From assembly GCF_019279795.1 (NCBI RefSeq), contig NC_056733.1:1118366907-1118430906 (forward strand): DNA of 64,000 nucleotides, in the 5' to 3' direction. The notes beneath the pieces were generated by a model that worked only from the letters and a program-made list of their open reading frames with translations, did not search any database and was not told where the DNA came from. Both the position numbers and the translations under genes were made by a program. Positions within the stretch are counted from its first letter, which is position 1; the number at the start of each line of letters is the position of its first letter. Positions 43,217 through 54,807 of the stretch are shown in pieces. Origin of the DNA: Protopterus annectens (Eukaryota > Chordata > Ceratodontiformes > Protopteridae).

Positions 43217-44010
43217 TTCCAAAATGAGTGTTTCTTTTTATATATTGTGTACTTTAATTAAAAACTAAAAAACTGTGTTGTAATTTTCATTGTGAATTAC
43301 TTATATCAATAAAATTGTTAAAGTGTTTTAAAAAAAGTTAATTTTTCCTTAAGCAGGTAAAGTACAATCAGTCAGTTCATAAGTTTTTTCCTTATATGGT
43401 TAAAGGTAGGTTCACATATTGTCACATAATGTCTTTCCCTTACGTTTAGGTATTTTAACATAATAACTTCCATATACTGTTTAGCATCCTAGGTGTAATC
43501 TATCTGTGTTATGGCACATTTCAGTTGTTTTTGATTACAGTAATAGCTAACAGGAGATAATGTTTTACTGTGGAACTCCAGCTAAGGTATACGTGTTACT
43601 CTTAGGCAGATAATCAGCTTCCTTATTGCCATTGTTTACTTTACAGTCAACATATCAACATATACTATGTGACTACCCCCATGAGACAGAGTACCTGCTG
43701 TTGAAATGTTAGCCATTTAACGTTATGTTGCTGTTACTATTAAGTTCAGTGACAATTCACCAGTTAATGTACGTTTAAAGCATTTGTTTGTTGTCTATTT
43801 GCCTGTGTGTTTTTTTTTTAAATTCTGTATTCCTGACATCTGATATTGAATGTAGTAAAAATATGCATTTGGTCTACATTGGCAAGTACTTTATCACCCC
43901 TCTACCAGCATCATCAAAAAATATCTCTGCAGAATCATATAGCATTGAGTAAATCAGAATGCTTTTACACTGTAGGCATTGTTATTCTTCAAAGAAATCA
44001 TATTTATTAT
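43217..44010. other. Unannotated A+T-rich stretch
   Basis: No recognisable gene, RNA or repeat end. Confidence 0.45.
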
Positions 44011-44510
44011 GGATGGCGCAGTGGGATCTATAGCATATGAGCGAATCTCACAAATTGTGAACGCTCATAATATCAAACGTACCGGACCTCGAACATACTA
44101 TTGTGGGGGCTGTGCCCCCCACCCTCCGCTAAATATATATTCCAACTCCGAGATCGCACTACAGTGAGGAAAGGGCAAATATCCCAATCTTCACTGTACC
44201 GCAATCTCAGAAAAAGCACTTTGAGGTCTGTATGTTCAGTATTATGAGCATTTGCAATTTGTGCGATTCGCTCATATGATATAGACCCGATGCAGTGGCA
44301 GCATTGTCGCCTCACAGCAAGAGGTTCTCTGATTCGATTCTCGGCTTGGGTTCCTTCTGTGTGGAGTCTGCATGTCCTCCCTGCGTTTGTGTGGATTTTC
44401 TCTGGGTGCTCTAGTTTCCTCCCCCGTTACAAAGACATGCATCTGGAGCGTTTCTCCCGGGGCCTCCACTGAAAACTGGCTTCATTTCAAGTCAGGCCAG
44501 CATCATCTAA
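44011..44510 (+). mobile_element. V-SINE-like SINE split by a MITE
   Basis: The SINE head starts at 44011 (ggatggcgcagtg) and resumes at 44298 (gcagcattgtcgcctcacag). The B-box-like ctgattcgattc, body gtgtggagtctgcatgtcct, cgttacaaagacatgcatct and tail cgtttctcccggggcctcca ... tgaaaactgg follow. The intervening 265 bp are a separate MITE. Confidence 0.85.
44024..44288. mobile_element. 265-bp MITE nested in a SINE
   Basis: Termini ggatctatagcatatgagcg and cgctcatatgatatagaccc are inverted repeats of about 50 bp. The flanks ggcgcagtg (44015-44023) and gatgcagtg (44289-44297) look like a 9-bp duplication with two differences. The core ttccaactccgagatcgcac is the inverse of the 'ctcggagttgg' core in the 13.7- and 23.6-kb copies. 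Confidence 0.78.
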
Positions 44511-45101
44511 TTCTGAAAACTACTTTAATAGTTTAATTTCCAGTATTAGTGAATACCATATTCAAAATTAGATAGGTTTAAAATTAAATCAGAATGTTTT
44601 TACACTGTAAGCATTATGTTATTCATTAAAGATGTCATAGAATAAGTTTTGTATGCCAAATTCTTTTTAAGCATTAAGTTTGAGGAATACAGAAAAATCA
44701 TTTTCTCATGTTTAATTCAGGTGTTAAGAACTTAAAAAGAACATATCACTTTGTACTGTGAGTGTACAAGTTGTTCAGTGTGCATATTTCTGTAAAATTA
44801 TTTATTATTCATTTGTTCATTCTCCAGTTACCTGCTTTAACCCATTTCAGGGAAATGGTTGAGTCAGAGTCTCTCCTGGCAGTCAGAGGGCACAGCACAA
44901 AGAAACTCTTGCTGTATAATGGTTCCAAAAGGTTTGCTAACAGTATTGCACTGGATTAAGCCACTTAAAATAAGAGCAGGTCTTTTGGAATCTAGACCCT
45001 GCTGTAGGCCTCTTTATAGACAGGCCTTATATTGAAGTAAGTCACTTTTACCAAGAGCAAGTCTTGCAGAATTGGGGCAGCCTTACTCCAGATTAAGCCA
45101 C

Positions 45102-45103
<2 letters not shown>
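44511..45103. other. Unannotated stretch
   Basis: Two diverged copies of a gtaagtcactt ... agagcaagtcttgcagaat-type segment (44958-45000 and 45030-45085) are visible. Nothing else recognised. Confidence 0.4.

Positions 45104-45154
<51 letters not shown>
45104..45154. repeat. (CA)n microsatellite
   Basis: About 24 uninterrupted CA units. Confidence 0.95.
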
Positions 45155-45155
<1 letters not shown>

Positions 45156-45177
45156 TGTATACCTACTAGCAGAGAAG

Positions 45178-45360
45178 TGATTAGCCAGTTGAGCTATGGT
45201 ATATCTTTGAGATGTGAAATGAAATCTGAGTTCCACATGTAGTGCAAACACAAGGAAACTTGCATACTTTGTACACAGGAAGCACTCTAGCTGAGAACTG
45301 AACTGGATATTCAAGATCTGTGAGGCAGCAACACTAACTGGTACACCACTGTCATGTATC
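45178..45360 (-). mobile_element. Decayed V-SINE-like SINE, minus strand
   Basis: On the minus strand: cagtggtgtaccagttagtg, ttgctgcctcacagatcttg, cagttcagttctcagctaga and gtgcttcctgtgtacaaagt follow the V-SINE head and body. The tail is lost. Confidence 0.6.
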
Positions 45361-46039
45361 TAAGTATTCACCTTTAGTAAATGATCAAAAGGGACATAAA
45401 AAGTTATTTTTCTAATTTCTTAAACTGATGTGGTTACGTTTAGTATCTGATTCAAGGGAAACACAAAAGTTGTTCTCTGGTTAGCTGTCTGCAAACTGAA
45501 TGCTATGTTTAAGCATATATCCTGTATTTTCTTGAAAAAGGGCAAACATATGAAACAAATCAGTTTTCTACATTGCTATTTTACAAATACAATATGTTCT
45601 TAACAAAAAAAAAAATCATTATTTGTTAGGAGCTGTTTGTGTCCCGTTAATAGCTGTTTGCTGTAGTTTAGTTATGTTCTTCGTGCTTCACTTTTGCAGT
45701 TCTGACTTATGGTATTTCCTGCTTCGGAAGCCCTTGGTTGGCCTGACTACCAGAGGAAAAAACTCCCTCCTTCCTAGGCTGGCGGACACCATACTCTGTT
45801 GTCAGGACAGTTGGGTATAAAGGGAGCCAGCCAACACCATGACATCAGTCTTTCTTGCTGTTGGAGCCTAAAGCAGTAGTGAGTCAGTCTGTCTGCACCG
45901 GAGTGAGAAATTCTACTAAATCGCTTGTTTACTCCCAAACCACAGTGCCCCAAGTTGCTGTCTGTACATCCTTTTCAATACTAGGACTGTAAGCATAGAG
46001 CCGGAATCTTGTCTAAGTACCACCTAATTCACTGCCTCA

Positions 46040-46800
46040 GGGAGGAATTGGCATGTTGGGCATGAGCCTGTGCACAGACCACGGCCAAACCATAACCATG
46101 GGTGCATCAGACACAGACTGGGGAGCCCATTTCCAGCACCTCTTATCCTAGGGAGAATAGGAAGAGCAGTTCAGACACAAGCACATAAATTGGAAGAAAT
46201 TGATGGCAGTACAGAAGGGCATGGTGGCCTTCAAGGATCCCTGGAAACCAGGGGTCCTACACTTATCAAGACAGACAACACAACAGTCATGTGGTACACA
46301 AACAAAGAAGGAGGCACCCACTCCTACCCTCTTTGGTGGCTGGCAGTTCAGATCTAGGAAACAGTCCATATTATGGGGTTGCACCTCATGGCAGAATACC
46401 TTTGTGGGGCTCAGAACACTCTAGCAGACCACCTCACCAGACACATAATGGATCCCACAAGTGGCAGCTGCATTGGGAAACATTTCTCTGCATAGTCCAT
46501 AAATGGGGATCCCCTCAAGTAGACCTTTTTGCCACCAACAAAAATGCTCAGTTAAAAAAGATTCATTTCCAGGAGCAAATTTCACACAGCCTGGAGGACA
46601 GATGGCTTCTCCTTCCTCTGGAGCCACCTATTTCTTTATGTATTTCCTCCCCCTGCTTCTCCTTCCAAGGGTCCTCCTAAAAATCAGGTAGGAAGCACAG
46701 GGGGGTCATCCTGATAGCTCCATACTGGCCCAGGCAGCACTGATACCCCCTGCTGAGATAACTCAGAAAGTGGATTTGCTGACTCAGGCAAAGGGAAAGT
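46040..46800 (+). pseudogene. DIRS copy 4 pol remnant: RNase H and DAM-like domain
   Basis: RNase H starts near ITMGASDTDWGAHF (nucleotides 46095-46130; the usual TTDAS has Asp changed to Gly). The block KTDNTTVMWYTNKEGGTHSY lies at 46268-46330 and LADHLTR near 46425. DAM-like: SPQVDLFATNKNAQLKK (46291-46680 frame) and LIAPYWPRQH (about 46710-46740). The RT is entirely missing. Frames change repeatedly. Confidence 0.8.
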
Positions 46801-46849
46801 TCGTGCACTCCAGCCTGCAAATTTTCAAACTCTCTGTGTGGATAATTCA

Positions 46850-47856
46850 TCAAAATTCTACCCGGAGCATTTCTTGAGCAGTCAGGTGCTTAATATCCTC
46901 AAAGAGTCTAGAAGACCCAGTACTAGGAAAACATACTCTGCCGAGTAGAACAGATTCTCTGTTTGGTGTCAACAGCAAGGCCTCAACCCTGTCTCAACCA
47001 ACATTTCAGCCATTTTGGAGTACCTGGCTATCTTGGCGGACAGAGGCCTATCCATTCATCCATTAAGATAAAGGAGTCTGCCATTTCAGCCCACATTCCT
47101 AATGAAACAGTTCCTTAGGGGAGTGCTGCATGTCCGACCTCCCAGGAGACAGACCACTTCCTCCTTGGGACCTCAACTTTATTCTAGAAAAATTGATCTT
47201 ACCCCCCTTTGAACCAGCTGCTTCCACTGATTTAAAATTCTTGACCTGGAAGACTGCCCTTTTACTGGCTGTCACCTCAGTTAGGAGGTCTCTGAGTTGC
47301 AAGCTCTTATGGTAGTGGAACTCTTTTTTGTCTTATACCCAGACAGAGTTTCACTCAGAATTAATCCTTCCTGTATGCCCAAGGTGGTCACAGACACTTC
47401 CCTGTACCAAGCCATACATTTGCCTACTTTCTCCTCTAAGCCACAGAACCAGGGGTAAAAAATCCTTCACTACCTAGATGTATACAGGCAACTTCGCTAC
47501 TACCTTGACAGGACTAAAACTTTCAAAAAAATCAGAACTGTTTGTTTCTTTTGCCCTGGGCTCTGAAGGAAAACCAGTGTCCAAACAAACTATTTCCAAG
47601 TGGATCTCCCACTGTATTTCCTTTTGTTAACACCTGTCATGGCAGAAAGTCCCCTGAATCTGTTAGGACCCATTCAACTAGGGCCACTTCTATCTCCACT
47701 GCTTTCCTAAGGGAAGTGCCTACCAAAGATATTTTGGAAGCAGCTACCTGGTCATTGGTGCATACCTTTACCAAGCACTACCACCTGTCAGGCTTCTCTA
47801 AGTCCATTGTAGGATTTGCCGATTCCATCTTGCAGGGCTTCCTCTCTTTTCCATAA
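46850..47856 (+). pseudogene. DIRS copy 4 tyrosine recombinase remnant
   Basis: RRPSTRKTYSAE (near 46908-46945) precedes a TAG codon. LNFILEKLILPPFEPA and TSVRRSLSCKLL (47130-47315) cover the catalytic Arg region, which is shifted just after it. RTHSTRATSISTAFL and LVHTFTKHYHLSGF (47542-47856) preserve H-x-x-R and the Tyr. At least three frame breaks. Confidence 0.82.
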
Positions 47857-47899
47857 TCTACCTTCCACCCTCATCTCAGCTTTGGGAATCATCCCATAA

Positions 47900-47995
47900 G
47901 TCAGGACTGCAACAGTGAAGCACGAAGAACATAGTGCAATTGTGTACACTTACCATAAATGTAGATGTTCGAGTATATTCACTGTTGCAGTCTTC
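47900..47995 (+). repeat. Internal complementary region of DIRS copy 4
   Basis: aacagtgaagcacgaagaac is complementary to this copy's own left end (gttcttcgtgcttcac), including its private variants, and acacttaccataaatgtaga ... cactgttgcagtc is complementary to its right end. Confidence 0.88.
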
Positions 47996-48361
47996 TCTCC
48001 CTCCCTCCATCCCCCTTATTCTACTTACAGTAACAGCTTATTTCTCAGTCCTTCTCATCTAGAGGACCCGTTGCAGGAATACCCTACAGACCTCCTTTCC
48101 TCTAACCTTGTCCCTTGCTTAAGGTTCATCTGTAAGCCTCCTGCCTTCTAGGGGCAAGAAAAAAAATTATGTCATGGCATCGGCTGGCCCCACCATCCTG
48201 ATATCAGGATAGGGCATCTGCCAGCACAGGGAAGAGGGAGTTTTCTACCCTGGTAGTTGGGCCAACCAAGGACTTCCAAAGCAGGAAATCCCATAAGTCA
48301 GGACTGCAACAGTGAATACACTTGAACATCTACATTTATGGTAAGTGTACACAACTGTACT

Positions 48362-48699
48362 ATATACATTTGTTTATGCATTCATCGTTCAGTTTGATAA
48401 GTGGGGTAGAACACTGATCTCAGTGGATCTATTTCAGTTTCACCCATGACACAAAAAAGTAATATAAGGCAAGTAGTCTAACAAGAAAAATTATGAAGAC
48501 AAGCTGAACTGTGAGTGATGAATACATAAAGCAAGTAGCATCTATAAAACAGTAGTTGAAAATAAGTTTTTGGAATAGGACAATTAGAGTTTGGAGGGAA
48601 ATGGATCATTCTTTACAAAGTGAAAGCAAGACAGAACACAAAGATTAAATAATTGTAATAGTGAGAGTAAGGGAAAAGAGAGGGCATACAGAGGTCACC
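48362..48699. other. Unannotated stretch
   Basis: No feature recognised. Confidence 0.4.
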
Positions 48700-49850
48700 T
48701 TCCTACAATATTTACAACCTAGTAAGAGATTTCAGCAACTTAGTCTGTAAGGATGCTGTGTTGGACAGAAATGTTCAGATGGAGCAAGAGCTTCCTAATG
48801 ATGGCGGGGAGGAATATAGGACAGTAGATAGTGTAGACAGTGGTTGCATTCTACTTTCAGACTTTAAATGATCTTTAAGCTGTGTGTAAAGAAGAGTAGG
48901 TCAAGAGATCCTTGAGATTTTGAGGGGAGAGCTTCCCAGAGCATGGGACCTAGGATGGAGAAGGCATGGTCAGCACAATGAAATCTGGTTCTTGGATGTT
49001 GAAGAGATGGGCTTGAGTGGCTTCTTATATTGCAACTGGGAGATTGCCTGAATATGTTGGAGACAAGGTAGGGCAAGAATCTTCCCTGACGAGTTTGTAG
49101 AATTGTGACTCAGGAAGGACATTGGCTCATTGTTGGAACGGTAGCCAGTTGGTGATCTACTGTGAACAGTGATGCTCATACATTGGGAAGAGAGTGAAGA
49201 AGCAGCAGTTGGAGTTAGTTATGGTTTGGATGGTGGGGGTGCAGTCTTTCTTAGAGACCAGCGCAACAACAGGAAAGCTATACTTTAGCTGGGCTAGTCA
49301 GATTCCTTTGCTTATGGCATACCTGGTTGGTCTGGAGAGAAAGGGGAACATTTTATTGACAAAAATAGGATGGTATTTATCCTTTTCTCAACATGTTCTA
49401 GATTCAGATGAAAGTTCAGTGAGGAATCAAGCCATGAACCAAGGTATTTGAAGCAGCTAACCTGTTCACTGGGGTTGTTAAGATTGTCATGGATTTAAGG
49501 AGTTTGGGGATTAATGCGGCTTTTAGGAGTGGAACCCAAAAACATTACTTTAGTGCTGGAGAAGTTGAAAATTACCGTTTTATTACTCAGCCGGTTAATG
49601 AGTGAGAGGAAGTGTACATACATGGCAGAAAGGGTCAGGTTTGACTGATATAACACCATGTCATCTGCATAAAGTTAGTTAATGAGGTGTAGGAGAAAGA
49701 CTAAGCTTGGTCTGCATAGTATACATAATAGGTCTTTGTTTAGCCTGAAGATGTTTTATTTGGATGTCAGTCTGGTGGTGGGGTACCAAATGGTGGCATT
49801 GCCTAACATGCTAATTGGCCTTTCTACAGCTCTTCTTATATTCCAGAGAC
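48700..49850 (-). pseudogene. Decayed LINE reverse transcriptase (LINE-C), minus strand
   Basis: Minus-strand reading gives YADDMVLYQSNLTLSAM (rc near 49625-49680), then VIFNFSSTKVMFLGST, and a C-terminal FSILGPMLWEALPSKSQGSL (48864-49076), a pattern common at the end of LINE RTs (LGPxLWxxLP). The catalytic Asp pair is intact, but stops interrupt the thumb. The clade is unclear; L2/CR1-related is the most likely. Confidence 0.7.
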
Positions 49851-50079
49851 AGACACACCAATGTATATGTATGTATAAAAAGATATATTTAAATGTGTAT
49901 GAATTTTTAAACACACACACACTGTATATACGCATGCAGAAAAAGATATGTTAAAAGGCTAAAAGTCTAATTTTTATACTCACATGCACAAGTAAGTATG
50001 CACGCATGTATTAAAATATATATTTCGATATGTGTATGCAGAACTGTTACATGCACATATAGACATATTCATCTATTTG
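49851..50079. repeat. Simple-sequence-rich stretch
   Basis: Alternating purine/pyrimidine motifs (atatgtatgtata, acacacacacac, gtatatacgcatgc, acatgcacatatagac) dominate. No coding content. Confidence 0.6.
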
Positions 50080-51046
50080 ACAGTCCAGCTTAGACTGGAT
50101 ATTAACAAATACACCCGATCTTCCATTTTATTCTGTCTCTCTCCCAGATTCCCTTAGTGATCACCTTCCCACCTACTTAATTAGACACAGAATAAACCTT
50201 TCTAAGCTTACCACCCTATCTGAAACAAAACTAACTTTAACCACCAAGAATTCATAGACACTCTAAAACTTTGCAGTTGGGTTTCACTTAAACATCTTCC
50301 CCTAGATGATGCTGTGAAATACTTCAATTTCACCTTCCTGAATATACTAAATAAATTAACCCCCCCCCAGGACTGTTAGAATAAAATCCAAATTTGCTCC
50401 ATGGCGAATAAAAGAAACTAAAGTACTCCTAAAAAACAGAGATAAAGGTTGAAGTAAATGGCACATTACTAAATCTTAAACAGGCATATCAGGAACAAAG
50501 CAAAAAGTCTAAACAAACAGGAGAAAACAAATTATTACTTTGCTATCCAAACAAACGCCATAACAACCCACAAAAATTCTGGAGAGCAGTTAATAACATC
50601 CTCCTACCCGACAATGTTAGCACACCCACCCCATCTTCTACTAACAACCTAGGCACTCAGTTCAACAAATACTTCACTGAAACAAATACTTCACTGAAAC
50701 AATTCTAACTTTCTCCAACAAGTACGCCTCCACTACCACTCCTATTAATTTCTTCTAACAAAAATAGTAACTCCTTCTCCTTACAACCCATATCCACCAA
50801 CACAATAAAGAAACTACTAAAAAATTGAAACCCACAACCCTTGCTGTGGATAAACTTCCTGCAGAATATCTTAGAATTGCAGCTGATGCCATCTCCATCC
50901 CTGTATCTATCCTCATTAACCGTTCCATTACTGAACAACTAGTTCCATCAGCTTGGAAAATTTCATATATTATTCCTTTATCCAGAGGTGGCAAGTCAAC
51001 ATAATTAGTAACACAAAGTCAAACGGTGAAGTCACCAAACCAGAAT

Positions 51047-51660
51047 CACTAAACACACAGCCGCTGCCCAAAACTATAAAGATTGTCCGCCTCTGTTGGA
51101 TCAAAAATGTCCACTGTGGTGAATGGTAAAAAACTTTATTTTGTAAAACAAAAATTAATAAAATAATACTCCATAGATTTAGTGCGCTTTCATCTCGTGT
51201 CCCGAGACTTCATCAGAATCATCTGTTAAACTCTCCAAATACATTTAAATAATGTTGCATTCTTTTTCATTGGTTGTCATAAATCACTTCATTATTACGT
51301 CACTGTTCTACTTAATTATACAACACATTTCTGCCGGACGGATATGGCATAAGCAAAAAACAACAAGTACACGCTACCAAATATGACTTAATACTGTTAC
51401 GATTACTAAAACCTTTTAAAATTCCTATGCATCAACCATAAATATACAATATAAAAAAATATATATATTGTATAAAAATAAAATAAATAATTATAAATAA
51501 TTAATAGTAGTTAATTTGTAGTTAATTTGTATCTAAAGAATTATCAAGTCTGACTGTATATGTTCTATTCTGAGCATATCCACAAAATGAACTAGTAATC
51601 TGTGTATCTAAAAATACAGTCTGTATGTTCTAATGAAGGTATCTATATATTAAAATTTTG
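51047..51660 (-). repeat. Inverted copy of the PLE terminal repeat
   Basis: Reverse complement of 52287-52893; shared blocks include cactaaacacacagccgctg and ccgtccggcagaaatgtgt (rc). Confidence 0.9.
51176..51220 (-). ncRNA. Hammerhead-ribozyme-like motif in inverted PLE arm
   Basis: On the minus strand: GATT stem I, CTGATGA (rc of 51210-51216), stem II GTCTCG/CGAGAT with loop GGACA, GAAA (rc of 51188-51191), stem III GCGCAC, U-A cleavage dinucleotide and AATC closing stem I. One substitution in stem III distinguishes it from the right-arm motif. Confidence 0.65.
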
Positions 51661-51680
51661 AGAGGAAAAAAGTTACACAT

Positions 51681-52166
51681 ATGGAGGGAGCACATTCAAA
51701 GATGGGTACACATAAGTGTGGGAGATGTGCACAATGTCCTTTCATATCAGGTGAAAAAGAATTGCACATTCCTGGTACTGGAATAAAATTGAAGAGTTAC
51801 AGCTACAGTAGCTGTTATACTAAGGGGTTGTTTATCTATCATACTTTAAAAGTTGTGGGGCACATTATGTGGGAAAAACAAAAAGGAGCTTTTGAACTAG
51901 AATATACGAACATATCAGGGATATTAACATCAAAAATGAAAATAATGCTCTTTACAGACACTCTATAAAATGTACCAACATGGATATAAAATTTTGGGTA
52001 CTGGAAGAGGTTAAATACAGAGAGAGGTGTGGAGATTGGGAAACTTTTCTGTAATTTCGAGAAATGATATGGCAAATAAGGTTGGATTCATGTACCCACC
52101 CTGGAATGAATGACCATATTTCTATCAAGCCAGCTCTAAAACTGTTATTGATTCCCAAGAGAACAT
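51681..52166 (+). pseudogene. PLE C-terminal remnant: zinc-binding linker and GIY-YIG-like domain
   Basis: The 95-codon ORF has HKCGRCAQCPFISG, matching the Cys-rich linker before the endonuclease in PLEs, then SSCYTKGLFIYHTLKVVGH, a degenerate GIY...YIG segment (IYH and VGH). After a frame change near 51950 it continues HSIKCTNMDIKFWVLEEV and YRERCGDWETFL followed by a stop, resembling the GDWE segment that closes PLE proteins; REMIWQIRL and HPGMND follow. The Tyr/Gly motifs are eroded. The RT is absent because of 5' truncation. Confidence 0.75.
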
Positions 52167-52286
52167 GATTATTTAGTGGAGGTTATATACATGTTATATA
52201 TGTATTGTATTTTTATACATGTATTGTATTTTTATATATGTATTGTATTTTATTATATATTATATACTGTATTATATATTAACAAT

Positions 52287-52893
52287 TTTAATATATAGAT
52301 ACCTTCATTAGAACATACAGACTGTATTTTTAGATACACAGATTACTAGTTCATTTTGTGGATATGCTCAGAATAGAACATGTACAGTCAGACTTGATAG
52401 TTCTTTAGATACAAATTAACTACAAATCGACTACTATTATTAATTATTTATAATTATTTTATTTTTATACAATATATATTTATTTTTATATTGTATATTT
52501 ATGGTTGATGCATAGGAATTTTAAAAGGTTTTAGTAATCGTAACAATATTAAGTCATATTTGGTAGAGTGTACTTGTTGTTTTTTGCTTATGCCATATCC
52601 GTCCGGCAGAAATGTGTTGTATAATTAAGTAGAACAGTGACGTAATAATGAAGTGATTTATGACAACCAATGAAAAAGAATGTAACATTATTTAAATGTA
52701 TTTGGAGAGTTTAACAGATGATTCTGATGAAGTCTCGGGACACGAGATGAAAGCGCGCTAAATCTATGGAGTATTATTTTATTAATTTTTGTTTTACAAA
52801 ATAAAGTTTTTTACCATTCACCACAGTGGACATTTTTGATCCAACAGAGGAGGACAACCTTTATAGTTTTGGGCAGCGGCTGTGTGTTTAGTG
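52287..52893 (+). repeat. Direct PLE terminal repeat
   Basis: Ends gggcagcggctgtgtgttta followed by gtg immediately before the right target duplication. It contains the hammerhead-like core and an AATAAAG element downstream of it (52801-52807). Confidence 0.9.
52720..52764 (+). ncRNA. Hammerhead-ribozyme-like motif in direct PLE arm
   Basis: Stem I GATT (52720-52723) pairs with AATC (52761-52764). Core CTGATGA (52724-52730), one extra A, stem II GTCTCG/CGAGAT (52732-52737, 52743-52748) with loop GGACA, then GAAA (52749-52752). Stem III AGCGCGCT is fully self-complementary. U-A (52759-52760) is the predicted cleavage site. All core positions needed for a hammerhead are present apart from the inserted A. 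Activity is inferred. Confidence 0.72.
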
Positions 52894-54807
52894 AAGTCAA
52901 CATAATTATCTGGTTATCGGCCAATTGCTATACTGTTACCCATTTCTAAGATACTGGAAAAATGCATGCACAGACAAATTATGGACTTCCTTCTTATACA
53001 GTTATTGGCCAGTTGCTATACTGTCACCCATACCCAAGAGACTGGAAAGATGCATGGGCACACAAATTATGGACTTCCTACTTACTAAGAAATTACTATT
53101 CAATACCCAACATGGGTTCAGACTCTTCCACAGTACCGCCTCTGCCCTTAGGACCTTCACTAACGTAGTCAACCACCACAGAAACAATGGCAAATTTGTC
53201 TCTGTTGCTTTTCTTCACTTCTCTAAGGCTTTTGATATGGTCTCTCACAGCAAGCTCTTAAATGACTTACTGAACTCAACTTAAGCCAGTGTACTCTTGT
53301 CTTGGTTCTAAGAATATGTAGCAGGCCATGAGCAAGCAATTCAGTGGCAACAAACCCTTTCTTCTCTACTACCTATCACATTAGGAGTTCCCCAAGGTTC
53401 TGTCCTTGGCCCCCTCCTATTTACAGTCTTTACTAACAATTTTTATACCTCAGCCCTTCATGCGCCTCTTGCACAGTACGCCGATGATTGTACACTGATA
53501 ATGTGCAGCTTCTTCTCCTCTGCACTATCTACAATCAATAACTCAACAATTTTTCACTGCAATAGAAGCTTGGCTAACTAATTCTCTTCTTCATTTGAAC
53601 CCCAACAAAACCAAGCTTATACTTTTCTACCACAAACACTACCCTTTCCCCTCCTTCAGCATTTCATCATTAAATAACACCATCATCTGTCCCGTGCAAC
53701 ACACAAAACCTTTAGGTGTAGAAATTGACAGTAGTTTGAAATTTGAGATCTATATTGTCCAAATCATTAAGAAAGTCCACAAAAAAGTAGGTACACTTTA
53801 TAGAAATAAAAGAGTATTTCATTAATAACACAAAATCCACTATAACTAGAACACATTTTATGTCAACACTTCTTCTATACATTGCCAATTCTCACAAACC
53901 TTAGGAAATCAGATTTAAACAAATTAGAATCCTGCTGTAAAAAAATGTGCTACTGACGCCAGCTCTAGGACACATCATTACACTGCTGTCAAACAGTTGA
54001 ATTGGCTAGAACTCTCAACCAATAACTTATCATCTGCTATGCTTGGCAAATAAGATCCTGCAGCAACCTGAAAAAACATGAGCACTTCAAAACTTATAAA
54101 CTCCTTACTCTAACAAACGTGTACTTTGCTCGAGTAGCAAATTTACCAAAGCTAACAATAAATCCGACAATTCCTTTTCTCGAACTACACAACTAAAATT
54201 TGGAATAGCTTACCATCAGAAATAATATCTATTACCAATTTGTCTCACTTCAAAATAATTCTTAAATCTCACTTAACCATTACATGGCTATGCTCCTACA
54301 AATCCTGGATAAGAAAAGAATTCCAGTGCAGTGTCCTATTTACTCAAACACTCTTTCTGTAGGTAATACAAGTTCTTCACATAAATCAGATAACATCTCA
54401 CCTTCCCACATATTTCTAACCATTCATATTACAGTCTAAAGTCTGTATTCAAGGACTATAGTAAAACTCTTCTCCTTAAGCTGCAATTATGTTTCAATAT
54501 TTGTACTCTACTGTATCTCCTCCTACTACAGGCTATCAGTCAATGTAAATATCAATGAAAATTGCTCATCCACCAATTGTTATTAATTATACGTGGTTTA
54601 CATTCTATAAGAAGTCACTAATTTTCTTGATAGATTTTTTCACTGTTTTTTTTTTAAAGAATAATTCTTTCTTTTCCTGTAGTAGACTATACAACAGTGC
54701 CATTAATAAGAATATTTACATGAATGCATTTTTATCTGATGTTATATGTTTAACACAAATGTCGAGTCACGTGTATGTATACCTTGTATTTGTGATTATA
54801 ATCATTG

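Larger units (their letters stand above)
45674..48361 (+). mobile_element. DIRS copy 4, internally deleted
   Basis: Left end ATGTTCTTCG with left inverted repeat and TATAAA (45816-45821), then after about 46020 the sequence enters RNase H directly, so gag and RT are absent. DAM-like region, YR, ICR (47900-47995) and right inverted repeat ending CTGTACT follow. Length is 2.69 kb. Ends are intact, so it could have been mobilised in trans; that is inference. Confidence 0.9.
51008..52893 (+). mobile_element. Penelope-like element, 5' truncated, with inverted terminal repeats
   Basis: A perfect 15-bp duplication AAGTCAACATAATTA (50993-51007 and 52894-52908) flanks the insert. After a 39-bp extension, an inverted copy of the terminal repeat (51047 to about 51660) is followed by a C-terminal ORF fragment (51681-52166) and the direct terminal repeat (about 52287-52893). 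The arms are about 610 bp and nearly identical apart from a few substitutions. The GIY-YIG-type C-terminal domain, inverted repeat arrangement and hammerhead-like cores identify a PLE. Confidence 0.88.
50600..54300 (+). pseudogene. LINE-B reverse transcriptase remnant (interrupted)
   Basis: N-terminal: VDKLPAEYLRIAADAI and QLVPSAWKISYIIPLSRGG (about 50845-50995). After the PLE: LLFNTQHGFRLFHSTASAL and VAFLHFSKAFDMVSHSKLL (52925-53284), LGVPQGSVLGPLLFTVFTN (53380-53440), AQYADDCTLI (about 53475-53505), LNPNKTKLILF and TKPLGVEIDSSLKF (53595-53825). A short tandem duplication around 52910-53060 repeats the LLPISKILEKCMH-type segment. Frame breaks occur near 53284, 53330 and 53520. Confidence 0.85.
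50080..54807 (+). mobile_element. LINE-B, plus strand, split by a PLE and by DIRS copy 6
   Basis: Starts within the endonuclease C-terminus (LPDSLSDHLPTYLI, near 50140-50180). RT N-terminus is at 50820-51000, the palm and thumb at 52907-53830, and 3' sequence extends to 54807. The 3' signature then appears after DIRS copy 6 (61066-61165). The PLE lies in the RT and copy 6 lies in the 3' region. Confidence 0.82.

Noticed and set aside
45104..45154. CRISPR-like or regulatory repeat
   Set aside because: Simple (CA)n microsatellite.
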